A stretch of 64,000 bases of DNA from Amphiura filiformis (Eukaryota; Echinodermata; Ophiuroidea; Amphilepidida; Amphiuridae), in assembly GCF_039555335.1 (NCBI RefSeq), contig NC_092647.1, forward strand, positions 6,710,608-6,774,607, given 5' to 3'. The position numbers and the translations under genes were made by a program. Numbering within the stretch: position 1 is the first letter of the stretch; each line of letters opens with the position of its first letter. Under the pieces are notes generated by a model. It was not told the DNA's origin and ran no database searches. It worked only from the letters and a program-made list of their open reading frames with translations. Positions 54,474 through 64,000 of the stretch are shown here, piece by piece.

Positions 54474-54536
54474 TTTCACTCCTTATCCTTCGTCTAATGT
54501 CCCTGTTGAGTACTTTGAATATTATGACTTTATGAC
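54474..54536 (-). other. Candidate TIMELESS 5' UTR segment of exon 1
   Basis: Upstream of the ATG the minus strand has an acceptor-like TTAATTACAG ending at 54537, so 54474-54536 may be the untranslated start of this exon, implying at least one upstream non-coding exon. Confidence 0.45.
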
Positions 54537-54708
54537 CTGTAATTAAATTATACAACATTATATTACTATAATAGGAAAATCAGCAATTCTTGTTTGAAGG
54601 GTTTTTATTATTGCCAAAGTTTTTCATGAATTCAAACTTCACAGATTTTAAGAGATTTATTCCAAAATATATAATCAAACCAAAAAGCAAGAATTATAAA
54701 CAACTTAA

Positions 54709-55065
54709 GGGGGTACTACACCCCTCAATAAATTTGTGTATATTTTTGCATTTTTCTCAAAAACTAATAACACCCTGGTAACAAAAGTTATGTATATTGT
54801 AGGGGCAAGGAATCCAATTACTACACTGGAATTTCAGTGACCCAAGACACGCGGTTCGTTATTTTTATGATAAATAAGGTACCGCTAGGATGTACCTCAT
54901 TTCCTATCATATACTGAACCGCTTGTCATAAGTCACTGAAATTTCAGTGTAGTAGTTGGAATCCTTGCCCCAATAATATACATAACTTTTGTTACCAGTG
55001 TGTTATTAGTTTTTGAGAAAAATGCAAAAATTGTCACAAATTTACCACAGGGGTGTAGTACCCCC
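54709..55065. mobile_element. TTAA-flanked palindromic MITE (family D), copy 1
   Basis: TTAA at 54705-54708 and 55066-55069. Ends GGGGGTACTACACCCCT and complement. Arms of about 150 bp include GCATTTTTCTCAAAAACTAA and GGGGCAAGGA. Confidence 0.92.
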
Positions 55066-55937
55066 TTAATAATTGAACAATAAAAGAAACAGGAACTATA
55101 GTGTGACATTGTGGATATAAAGTTAATTATGCAGTTCCAATAATTGAAACTCCTGGCTCCAACTGGGAAGTGCTGTGTATGTGTTTATAATATACATGTT
55201 TAATGTTCATTCACATACATACTTAGCCGTCAGTACGAAGAAATCGTTGCTCCATAAATGATTGCAAACAGTGAAGTAGCTATATGGTGGGTGCTGGCGG
55301 GCGGCAGAGCCCCGCAGTCAGATTTAAAACCCACCACTGATAAACAATTTAAGCTCTAGCACCCAGCAGTCAAGTGTCAAAAATTGCAAAATCACATAGA
55401 ATTTGGCCAAATTTAAGCAATTTCCAATAAAATTGTCAATTTCACCAAAAATTCCTTCAAATACCACCCAGCACTAAAAATGGTCTAGCTACAACCCTGA
55501 TTGGAAATTTACACATTTGTAATCATTTTTACCACAATATGATATGAAAACACAGGTGAGCAATATATGGAGAGGTCAAACAGGCTGTTAATTATTGTCA
55601 ATATTAATGTTTTTCGACATTTATAATGAAAACAATAGACACGGAATACACCCTATTATGGCACTTCCTACAACTTGAGAGTCCTCAAATGTTTGAAATT
55701 TGTAGGGTAGTGCTAGGCTGCTTTTTGGGGTCCCAGGCTCACCAAAATACAGTTCGGACCCCCTATTAAAAAAATTTCTCCAAGTTCAGGGGTCCCTGCA
55801 GACCCCCAGCTTTGCAATCTAGTGCTACCGCAGACATACTATTTTGCTGCATTTGTGCAACTTGTGACTCGCCAAGTTTTGATGAATATTGGGTACGGTA
55901 AGCTTAATTGGAGGTTGGTGATCAATGGGCAAGTTAA

Positions 55938-56285
55938 GGGGTACTACACCCCTGCCCAATTTTGTGCCTATTTTGCATTTTTCTCAAAAATTATAGCGCA
56001 TTGGTGACAAGTAAGATATGTATATTATAGGGGCAAGGACAACAACTACTGCACTGGAAATTTTATTTCAACACAGACGACTTTGTTGAGTTACAGTCAA
56101 AATGAGGGAAAACCAATATTTGATCAATAAATCAATAACTACTTGCCTTGAGTTGCTGAATTTTCAGTGCAGTAGTTGTAGTCCTTGCCCCTATAATATA
56201 CATATCTTACTTGTCACCAATGCGCTATAATTTTTGAGAGAAATGCAAAAATAGGCACAAAAATGGCCAGGGGTGTAGTACCCCC
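55938..56285. mobile_element. TTAA-flanked palindromic MITE (family D), copy 2
   Basis: TTAA at 55934-55937 and 56286-56289. Same termini and arm blocks as copy 1, but a different central 60 bp. Confidence 0.92.
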
Positions 56286-56775
56286 TTAAGATATTTCCCA
56301 TGCTGTCAGTGTCAGGTTGTTGACTGTCGATACATGTCGATTGTCGGAAGTATTTTCTTCCGACATGGCGATACACAAAATCTCTATCGATAACACCCTT
56401 AACGGGATGTTTCGAGTTTTATTTCAACTGGTGGTGTAGGAAGGTGAGTGAATTCGTGAATGAGTCCGGGGAATGAGATTTTCTTGTTTCAACGATCCGA
56501 TAGTAGGATACGAAACATAAATTAAAAATGTCTAATGACTCCCATGTTTACATGAAAACATTAGCTGCTGCGAGGTCAGTGTCGTTCAATTCGTTACCTA
56601 AATTCCTTTCAGGATATTCTGATTTCACTTATTTATAATGTGTACGAACGTGCTCCATACAAACTCAAAAGTATGAAGCAAGGTGTTATTGCTGACAATA
56701 GAAACATTGTTGCAATGTCATTAAAAACAGGTATGTACTACAGAGTACAGACGTTCTGAAACTTGTTCGAAAATT

Positions 56776-56826
56776 TCTAACTTTCGTATGAACAACCGAT
56801 AGCTTGTGATACGAAAGTTAGAACGT
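56776..56826. other. 51-nt hairpin with 15-bp perfect stem
   Basis: TTCTAACTTTCGTAT and ATACGAAAGTTAGAA are exact complements around a loop of about 20 nt. Function unknown. Confidence 0.5.
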
Positions 56827-57420
56827 GGAAGGATTTGCGCTCATGTAACGTACCTTGTTTGGTACATGTACACGGTTGGCATGCAGGTCCCAATTTTATC
56901 CAATATCATGCATATGAATAAAAACTTCTTCCTCAAGTTAATTATTGTCTCAAAAATATGAGGATATTATTCTTGACATATTAGTGACACCATGTGCTAA
57001 ATTCCTTCATCAATTCACCATGACTTTACTCACGAACGCGAAAAACGTCATTTTGTGCCAATTTTTCTCGAGTGATCGCCAGACATCGCACAGTCCCCAT
57101 TGTAAATAGGTGATCAACACGTGTAGTGCTGGTCTCACATGTTCAAGAACCGGAAGGGTATCACCATCAGTTTGCAATGACAAGTCAACCTTTGCAAATC
57201 GGGAGATGGATTGATTTGCCCAGCACTGGCCTATGACTGGATTTTCTCAAATCTTTAATCACCGACGCAGTTGGCAGTTGTCAAAACATCTTTCTCTAGA
57301 CTTTGATCAAGCAAGGTTGCAGAATTAAACGGACTCATAATATGGTCGGAATTTGTACTTCAGCGCCTGTGTTTCCGGTTAAAAGTAAGCAAACACTTCA
57401 GCTAAGCCTAAGGCTAAGAT

Positions 57421-57830
57421 ATAGGTATGCTAGGTGAATTCAAATTTGCCATCAAACTGCATCATTTTATATATCAAATTAAAGCCCTTGTGAGTAAACA
57501 AAGCCAAAACTGAAAACCTTTTTTTCATAGCACTTTCCGTAGCAAAGTTACATCTTGTCAAAGACTGACTTTCATCAAAAAGATTCAGCTGGCAAAATTC
57601 ACCAAAAGCGGCATTTCGGGGTGTTTCTAGATCTTAGTCTCATGGCGATAGCAGCTTTTTTTTAATGGAACTGCTATCAAAATCCTCTAAAATTCCATGT
57701 GCTTACTTGATTATCACCATAAAAATCATATATTTGGGTCAAGTGAAGTATAGAAAACATATTTATGTAGGTTTCCTTCACCGACCTATTCTCGAAAAAA
57801 ATTCAAATTTCTATGTAAATATGCATTGTG
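57421..57830 (+). repeat. Dispersed repeat, copy 1 (unoccupied)
   Basis: Begins TAGGTATGCTAGGTGAATTC and runs to AGGTTTCCTTC. Direct copy at 62532-63090, which carries a hAT-like insertion absent here. Confidence 0.88.
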
Positions 57831-58559
57831 TTTGGGCCCCGGTCTCGGCGAATTTCGCTGACTAGCAAATGTGTTAACTAAGGTTTGCCTGGGATACCTA
57901 TAAGATACATAAATGTTAGCCTAGCTAGCCAAGCTAAATTGAAGCCAAACTGGACAATCTAAAAAATTGTTTTGCTGCGTTTAAAAACTGAAGACACTAC
58001 GATGACTGACCGTGTTAATATACTAGCAATCTCTATCTTCTATTCACACATTACCTACATGCCTATCGTGGATAGTAGATAGATTTCTCGATCAAGCTGA
58101 AATGTGATACAGGCTAGTACATGATGTATAATATAGGCAGTCATCATTCATGGACATGGTCATGCACTATGGCTATGCAGTCTGGCCAGCACTAAATAAG
58201 GAAGTTCTAAGAATTGTCAATGATCATTCTTCTTCTTGAAAAGTGTGTGCTTCAGCAACTGCATGACTGACACTGTCTAGTCCGAATAATCAGACCCAGA
58301 ACAAAATATTAATTTCTGACATAATCAGTGATCGTGTTCTGCATCATCATGCACTGAATATTAATCATGTACAATGATGTATGGACACCCATGGAAAAGT
58401 TTCACCGACTGTACTACGTACTGCCATGACTGCTAAAAATGACGAATATGACGATTATTTATTACAACATTTAAACTACACTTACAGTTTCATACCCTTT
58501 GTTTATCGAATTAATTACTAGTTATTGGCTCCATAATTACATATTCTGGTCTCATTTTA

Positions 58560-58650
58560 GCTCCAAAGATGAACTACGATCGCGATTGAGCTCTCCCGAT
58601 CGACGTCTTTCTGCAAGAATTTCCCGCGATACCGGACCGGAAGTGGAATG
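58560..58650 (-). promoter_or_regulatory. Candidate TIMELESS promoter with E2F and ETS sites
   Basis: A small GC-richer island stands out of AT-rich DNA. It has TTTCCCGC at 58620-58627, the E2F consensus expected for an S-phase gene, and CCGGAAGT at 58637-58644, an ETS core. The distance to the ATG is 4.1 kb, which fits a non-coding first exon. A promoter for transcription to the right is equally possible. Confidence 0.35.
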
Positions 58651-58866
58651 AAAAACATAACCCCTGCTTGACCTTTCACAAAGCAAACGTCTTTAATGTG
58701 ATCATTAAACAGCACTTATGGTTACTTTTTTGTAATAAAAGAACATATTAACTAAAATAAGATTCTATTTTATATTAAATAGCCACAAATAACACGGAAT
58801 AGAGAAAAAATTGGGAATATTTTGTGTATACTATAATGATTTAAGAATCCCCGACTTCGGCGGTGT

Positions 58867-58939
58867 GGCGCGGTGGCCAAGTGGCTAAGGCGTCTGTCTC
58901 GTAAACAGAAGATCGAGGGTTCGAATCCCTCTCGTGCCT
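58867..58939 (+). tRNA. tRNA-Thr (anticodon CGU)
   Basis: A 73-nt cloverleaf. The acceptor GGCGCGG pairs with TCGTGCC (two G-U), the D arm TGGCCAAGTGGCTAAGGC is canonical, the anticodon stem TCTGT/ACAGA encloses CTCGTAA (anticodon CGU, codon ACG), and the T arm GAGGG-TTCGAAT-CCCTC is perfect. Discriminator is T. No intron. A T-rich tract begins within 10-15 bases downstream (ATATTTTGT), a possible pol III terminator. Closely matches vertebrate tRNA-Thr-CGU. Confidence 0.95.
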
Positions 58940-59424
58940 GATATTTTGTCTCTGTCTTCAAAGTATTTATTTTTAAATAAAATGTTATTTTAGATAAGAT
59001 GTATTTCACACAATTTTCATATATTTTTTTTCCTGTTTGCTGTGACCATTTTCTGTGATAATTCATACCGTAAAATGGGGTAACTTTGGGCACTTTTCAG
59101 AGTTTTTAAACCACTGCTTCCAAACAAAATGACGAGTGCCGCAATCAATATTACGTCATACTAGAGGCTACATGTTTTGAACATCATTTTGCCCTTTGCC
59201 AAAAATAGGCCTAAATTATCACATTGTCCATAACAGTTTAAAAGGGCTGGCTGTTGGCATTTGATGACCAAAATGTAGGGAGTCAAAAGATGACCACACA
59301 GATAGGCCTAGTGTGTTTTAATGTTTCTTTCTCTTTCTCCCTTTGTAGTGCAGACTTCAAATAAATACTTTTTGTAAATTTGGGACCCCCTCCCTTCCGA
59401 AGAAAACATTGAACATTAAGAAAA

Positions 59425-59578
59425 TACCAGCCCCAATCCACAGCCTACCCCCTACCCCCACTTTTCTGTAAAAAAGTTGAGATTTTTATATCACTGGAAT
59501 CCTTATGGCTACATAAATGTTTAGGCCTATGAGCTCCTATGTACAAAACAAATCTTGCAGATTAATTCGCTTAGCATT
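59425..59578. repeat. Partial relative of the 31888-32227 MITE
   Basis: Shares CAATCCACAGCCT, a C-rich run, GATTTTTATA and TGCAGATTAATTCGCTTA with the left half of that element, without a matching right end. Confidence 0.65.
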
Positions 59579-59580
59579 TG

Positions 59581-59900
59581 ATTAGACGAAGGTCCAGTTT
59601 TAAAAGTGACAAACTGGCCTATTCAAAACTCCACAGACTAGACATCTGGTTTGTGAGTGGTGAATGGCTAATTTATGCGTTTGGCTTTAATTTAAAACAA
59701 AAGGAACAAAAGAAAACTAAAACAAAAGAGCTGACAAATAAAATGAAAGTTATGAAAAGTACAGAGAAGCAAAAACTGAAATAAAAACTGCTTTAAATAA
59801 CGCTTAAGAAACTGTGTTGTCTCTTTGTTTCGCTTGTTGGAATCTTTTTGCGCCTTGTATAGGCCAGTTTGTCACTTTTAAAACGGGACCTTCGTCTATT
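59581..59900. mobile_element. 320-bp fold-back element
   Basis: A 40-bp arm (ATTAGACGAAGGTCCAGTTT, then TAAAAGTGACAAACTGGCC) is mirrored at 59860-59900. The apparent ORF inside is AT-rich low complexity. Confidence 0.85.
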
Positions 59901-60164
59901 CAATTGCTTGTAACTTTACTTCTTGAGGTCACATTGGATTCAATGTGGTGTCATAATGTGCAGGATTAAATTTACCCCAATAGGCCTATTGTTCAGTTTT
60001 GAAATTGTGATTATTTTTCCAAGTGCAAGGATACTTTATTGGCGCAGTATAGGCCTATAGAGAAAATATAATGACAAAATACATGTGCCAAAAAATAAAG
60101 GAAAAAACGACAATATGTTGTCGTAAATTTTCTTTTACGACATTAAATTATTTGTGTGCATGTT

Positions 60165-60295
60165 TGTTTTGGACAAAATATATGTGGACAAAATATTGGA
60201 CGGAGAAAATAGCACTATAATTATGCGGATAAAAATATTTGGACGAAATGTTATTGGACAAAAATATCTGGGACCTTAAAAATTAACTGAAAATG
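60165..60295. repeat. Degenerate short repeats of TGGACAAAATAT
   Basis: About six imperfect copies of a 12-14 bp unit (TGGACAAAATAT, TGGACGAAATGT). Low-complexity. Confidence 0.5.
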
Positions 60296-61340
60296 TTTGG
60301 ACTATTGACTTACATTTTTGTGCAGGACTAAAGAAGCCATGCATACAACATGACATTGGACAAAGTGTTTTTGGATGCACCATAATTTTGACATGAGGGC
60401 TGGAAGTTGCAAGGTCAGGGCAGGTTGGGGTGGTTTTTTTTGCCGAACTACATGTACATTTAAAAAATAATTCATTATTGTATACCGGCGCGGTACTGGT
60501 ACGCAGTTTGGGTAGGGACAGTTTATTCCTTTCTTTTTAGTGAGTGGGAACGTTTTTTTCACTGAACATGCTGAGCACTGCTCAAACAAGCCCATAATAA
60601 TATAACAATGATAATATAACAATTAATAAACAGGGTTTTTTTTTCAAGTGCAAAAATATTAACAAAGTCAAAACATCTCAGAACCAAATCAAAACGCAAT
60701 CAGAAAAAAGGCAACATGATATGATATGATATGAGAGATTGCGAGTACATAGGCAAAAGGCAATGAAACAATTATATACAATTTCAAACTTTTTGAGGGG
60801 CATGAGGGTGTTTTTAAATTGACTGATGGATGATTCCACTATGTGCGATTTCCATGAAGAATAATTTATTACTTGTTTTCTACAAAATGTTAGTTTTACT
60901 GTCCCTTTTAGGGTAAAATTGGGAGAAGCAATTGTTGGCAGGACGAAGGGGGGGGGCGATTTTTTGGTGCTCATGTATGGGATATTAAAAAAATATATAT
61001 ATCCATAACATTTAACACTAAAGGATGCACCATTTGACTTTGGGGGCGGCTGCAAATTTTTGGAAAAAAAACTTCACCCACTACATGATCAACAAAAACA
61101 AAAAAGAAACATTCCCCACTATCGCTAAAAATACCGTTCCCCACCTACCACCAACCTCCCCCCCCCAAAAAAAAAAACCTTGCCAGCGATTCCTCCGACC
61201 TTGACAACTTCCAACCCCCTGGAAAGTCAAATGCGTCCATAAAAATGCTCAGGAAAACGGCATCAGAAACATTCAAATAATTATGCCAAACAGGTAGTCT
61301 TGTAGGCCTATATAAAATAAGAGTTGGTAATTGCTCCTAA

Positions 61341-61541
61341 ATCTGTAGCTATACCAATTGTTCTTCTCTGGAACACACCCATCGATATTCTAAATTTGCT
61401 AAAAAGGTATCCAAAAACCGTGGCACATCCCTGTTCACATTTAACCAAGAATGGTTCACCTCAGAACTCTCAGTAGACTCAGTAAACCCAGCAAATGAAA
61501 TAATACTAGAGGCAAATGGTGGTCATAGACCACAAACCTAG
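61341..61541 (+). pseudogene. Short open frame, possible retroelement relic
   Basis: A 66-codon open frame without an initiating ATG ends at TAG 61539-61541. Residues such as HTHRYSKFAKKVSKNRGTSL and NEIILEANGGHRPQT have balanced composition unlike the surrounding low-complexity DNA. I do not recognise the family. It could be a terminal exon or a transposon end. Confidence 0.3.
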
Positions 61542-61554
61542 CTGGGGCATGTTG

Positions 61555-61868
61555 GTGTTGTGGAGGTATCTGACCCCTGCAAAATGTTCCAAAAATGTTC
61601 CCCTGTCATGAGGTTTGTTGTCACCGAGTTTTGAGTCCTGTACTCCTCACAGACGTCCAGATAATGCAATTCTAAGATTTGACCCAGATGACCTTTGACC
61701 AGACCCCTGCAAGATGTTCCATAATTCACCCCTGGTCATGAGTTGTCACCGAGTTTGAGCCCTGTACTTCTTACAGATGTCCAGATAACGCAATTCTAAG
61801 ATTTGGCCCCAGAACTTATAGTGATGTCTTTTGAGCTGACCCGTGCAAAATGTTCCAATATGTTCCCC
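61555..61868 (+). repeat. Tandem repeat, about 137 bp, 2-3 copies
   Basis: CTGACCCCTGCAAAATGTTC recurs near 61567, 61704 (diverged) and 61840, with GTCACCGAGTTTGAG and GACGTCCAGATAA-type blocks between. Confidence 0.75.
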
Positions 61869-61869
61869 A

Positions 61870-62405
61870 GGTCAATTGCAAATCCACAGTAGGGTTGCAA
61901 ATATACCATATGTCACTCGGAGTGCGACGATTTGTACAGATAAATTTATCACAGGTATTTTTTTATTAATTTGACCATTCGTCTGCATATTACCAAATAT
62001 AACCCATTTTGGGCTACCGTTTTTCCGCGAAGGTCATTTATGTCGACAAATTGTTCACAAATCCACAGTAGGGTTGCAAATATACCATATGTCACTCGTA
62101 GTGCGACAATTTGTATTTTTCTATTAATTTGGCCATTCGTCTGCATATTACCAAAAATAACGCATTTTGGGCCACCTTTTCTCCGTGAACATCATTATGT
62201 TGACAAATTGTTCGCAAATCCACCACAGGGTTGCAAATATACTATACGTCACTCGGAGTGCGACAATGTGTACAGATAAATTTATCACAGGTATTTTTCT
62301 ATTAATTTGACCATTCGTCTGCATATTATGAAATATAACCCATTTTGGGCTACCGTTTCTCCGAGAAGGTCATTTATGTCGACAAATTGTTCGCAAATCC
62401 ACCGG
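61870..62405 (+). repeat. Tandem repeat, about 179 bp, 3 copies
   Basis: GCAAATCCACAGTAGGGTTG recurs at about 61877, 62057 and 62214, with a partial start at 62392. Units share CGTCTGCATATTACCAAA and TGTCGACAAATTGTTC. The middle unit lacks about 20 bp. Confidence 0.85.
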
Positions 62406-62531
62406 TTACTTTTAAGGATATTAATACATGGCATAAAATGTGACAATTTATCAAAATAATTTTATAATGAACGCTTTTATGGATATTTGCTAATACAATA
62501 TACCGTACATCTGACATGTACATGGTATATT

Positions 62532-63090
62532 AGGTATGCTAGGTGAATTCAAATTTGCCATCAAACTGCATCATTTTATATATCAAATTAAAGCTCTTGA
62601 GCAGGGGTAGAGTTTTAAGGGGTCTTGGGGTCCAGGACTCCTTGATTTGGCAGGTCCCCGTGATTTGGACCCCTTAATTTTGTACGTCTGTGTAGAATTA
62701 GATGCCTGGACCCCTTTATTTGCCAATTTGGACCCCTGGACTCAGCAGGTCACCGCTAACCCTGCTCTTGAGTAAACAAAGCTAAAACTGAAAACCTTTT
62801 TTTCATAGCACTTTCCGTAGCAAAGTTACATCTTGTCAAAGATTGACTTTCATCAAAAAGATTCAGCTCACAAAATTCCCCAAAATGGCATTTCGGGGGT
62901 GTTTCTAGATCTTAGTCTCATTATGATAGCAGCTTTTTTTTTAATGGAACTGCTATCAAAATCCTCTAAAATTCCTTGTGCGATTGTCTTATCACCATTA
63001 TATTTGGGTCAAGTGAAGTATAGAAAACATATTTATGTAGGTTTCCTTCTTCGGCCAGTTGTTTTAAATTTCTATGTAAATATGCACATA
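62532..63090 (+). repeat. Dispersed repeat, copy 2 (occupied by hAT-like MITE)
   Basis: Same unit as 57421-57830 with about 90% identity by eye, interrupted at 62602-62764. Confidence 0.88.
62602..62764. mobile_element. hAT-like MITE, 163 bp, 8-bp target duplication
   Basis: Ends CAGGGGTAG and CTAACCCTG (rough inverted repeats), flanked by CTCTTGAG at 62594-62601 and 62765-62772. The paralogous copy at 57490 has a single, uninterrupted target. Confidence 0.9.
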
Positions 63091-64000
63091 GATGAACTCC
63101 TGGATGGGGCAGCTTTAATTAGCATGAGGCCACATTGATATGTAAATAGCGTATTGTTATTTAAATTTGTGCCCAGACGTATTGAGGGCGACAGTCATGT
63201 TACCCAGACGGAGAATGGCTGCATATGCCAGGCATGTCAATTTGCTGAGTGAAGGCTGATAATCACCTTTCTGTATAGGTAATAAGCTAGTATATTTCGT
63301 GTACCAGTTGGTTATAACAAAAAATTAGTATCATATTAAATATATTAAATGTATAAACTTTGAAATTTACATGAATTTGAAAAGCAGAGCTTCGAAATCT
63401 AGCTAAGTCAGGTGATGTGAAATTCTGCTGCGTGACCCCCTCTGCGTGGTAGAATTATATTCATAAAACATTGAATTTAACAGATATCATGGGCAGCCAA
63501 CCACGATTTATCAGCATTTAAAATATATGTTAATTAACAAAGATAAATAATAAAGAGTACAAATGGCAATTAACTAGTAAACAAGCCTGAAATCTTATTA
63601 AAATGTTGCCACGTGATTTCCCGAACACATGATATTTCAACATGTGACCACTATTCAGATTTACCGTAAATATTTGGAGTATGCTTGCACATCATGCACA
63701 TACACTGTGCATTTCTTTACCTCCGGGTAAAAAATCAATAATTCATGCTGGGAGCCAAGTAACATTGTCTACTCAGTGCAGATTGGTATTTTATTTTACT
63801 TGAGAGCATAATAGAAATACATAAGACGAATAAGGCGCCATGATGGAGGTCAGGTCGGGTATCAAAGGTTATTATAACTTAAATACTACTTTTATTTCCC
63901 ACATTGCCTCTGTCACATATTTCCTTCATATTATTCAGTATCGAAGTTACGTAATGTTACTATGTCAACGGGATCACGCGCTAGAGTAATGAACCACGAT

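Larger units (their letters stand above)
55070..58559. other. TIMELESS 5' region, probably first intron
   Basis: No coding sequence. Holds MITE D copy 2, a short hairpin and one dispersed repeat. A run at 55690-55820 with GGGTCCC and CTAGTGCTA words may be another degraded element. Confidence 0.4.
58940..64000. other. Gene-free flank upstream of TIMELESS
   Basis: Beyond the repeats listed, 60296-61340 and 63091-64000 show no gene, tRNA or ordered element. Several poly-purine and poly-G/C runs occur (60945, 61160). Confidence 0.5.

Noticed and set aside
58770-59093. Minus-strand ORF with AREGFEPSIFCLRDRRLS
   Set aside because: This is the well-known antisense translation of a tRNA, here tRNA-Thr at 58867-58939.

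Overview
The window is eukaryotic, AT-rich genomic DNA, most likely from a marine invertebrate deuterostome (echinoderm- or hemichordate-like). That placement rests on two multi-exon genes whose products read close to their vertebrate orthologs, on the many short fold-back transposons, and on the very frequent palindrome TAGGCCTA. The species cannot be named from the sequence.

Layout. (1) 1-8247, plus strand: the last three coding exons of CCT5, the epsilon subunit of the TRiC/CCT chaperonin. Its introns carry two repeated RNA-like families: a textbook H/ACA snoRNA shape in two copies and a C/D-snoRNA-like element in three copies. (2) 8248-17874: CCT5 3' flank and a gene-free stretch full of fold-back elements, a degenerate tandem repeat and a tRNA-Leu relic. 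(3) 17875-54473, minus strand: a complete TIMELESS gene (replisome and circadian regulator) that I could assemble into 30 coding exons with consistent splice sites and phases, giving 1635 codons plus stop. Two in-frame stops (TGA at codon 1165, TAG at codon 1451) interrupt its disordered C-terminal tail. CCT5 and TIMELESS converge tail to tail. (4) 54474-58650: 5' UTR, upstream intron and a candidate promoter with E2F and ETS sites. (5) 58867-58939: tRNA-Thr(CGU). (6) 58940-64000: no gene recognised, only repeats and a short retro-like ORF.

Most striking observation. Three TIMELESS introns (after exons 6, 8 and 17) hold tandem arrays of about 16 x 71 bp, 30 x 92 bp and 51 x 100 bp. Each unit is a copy of the 3' end of the preceding exon plus its intact 5' splice site. 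The CCT5 exon at 5706 shows the same arrangement at the two-copy stage (132 bp). So the same event, tandem duplication across an exon-intron donor junction, happened at least four times in this window. It has created about 97 donor-like sites in one transcript. Reading past the first donor reaches a stop quickly in all four cases.

Second observation. Fold-back MITEs sit unusually close to splice donors: five end 9-25 bp from one. Two insertions (a TTAA-targeted element at 1055 and a hAT-like element at 62602) can be dated against unoccupied paralogous copies inside the same window.
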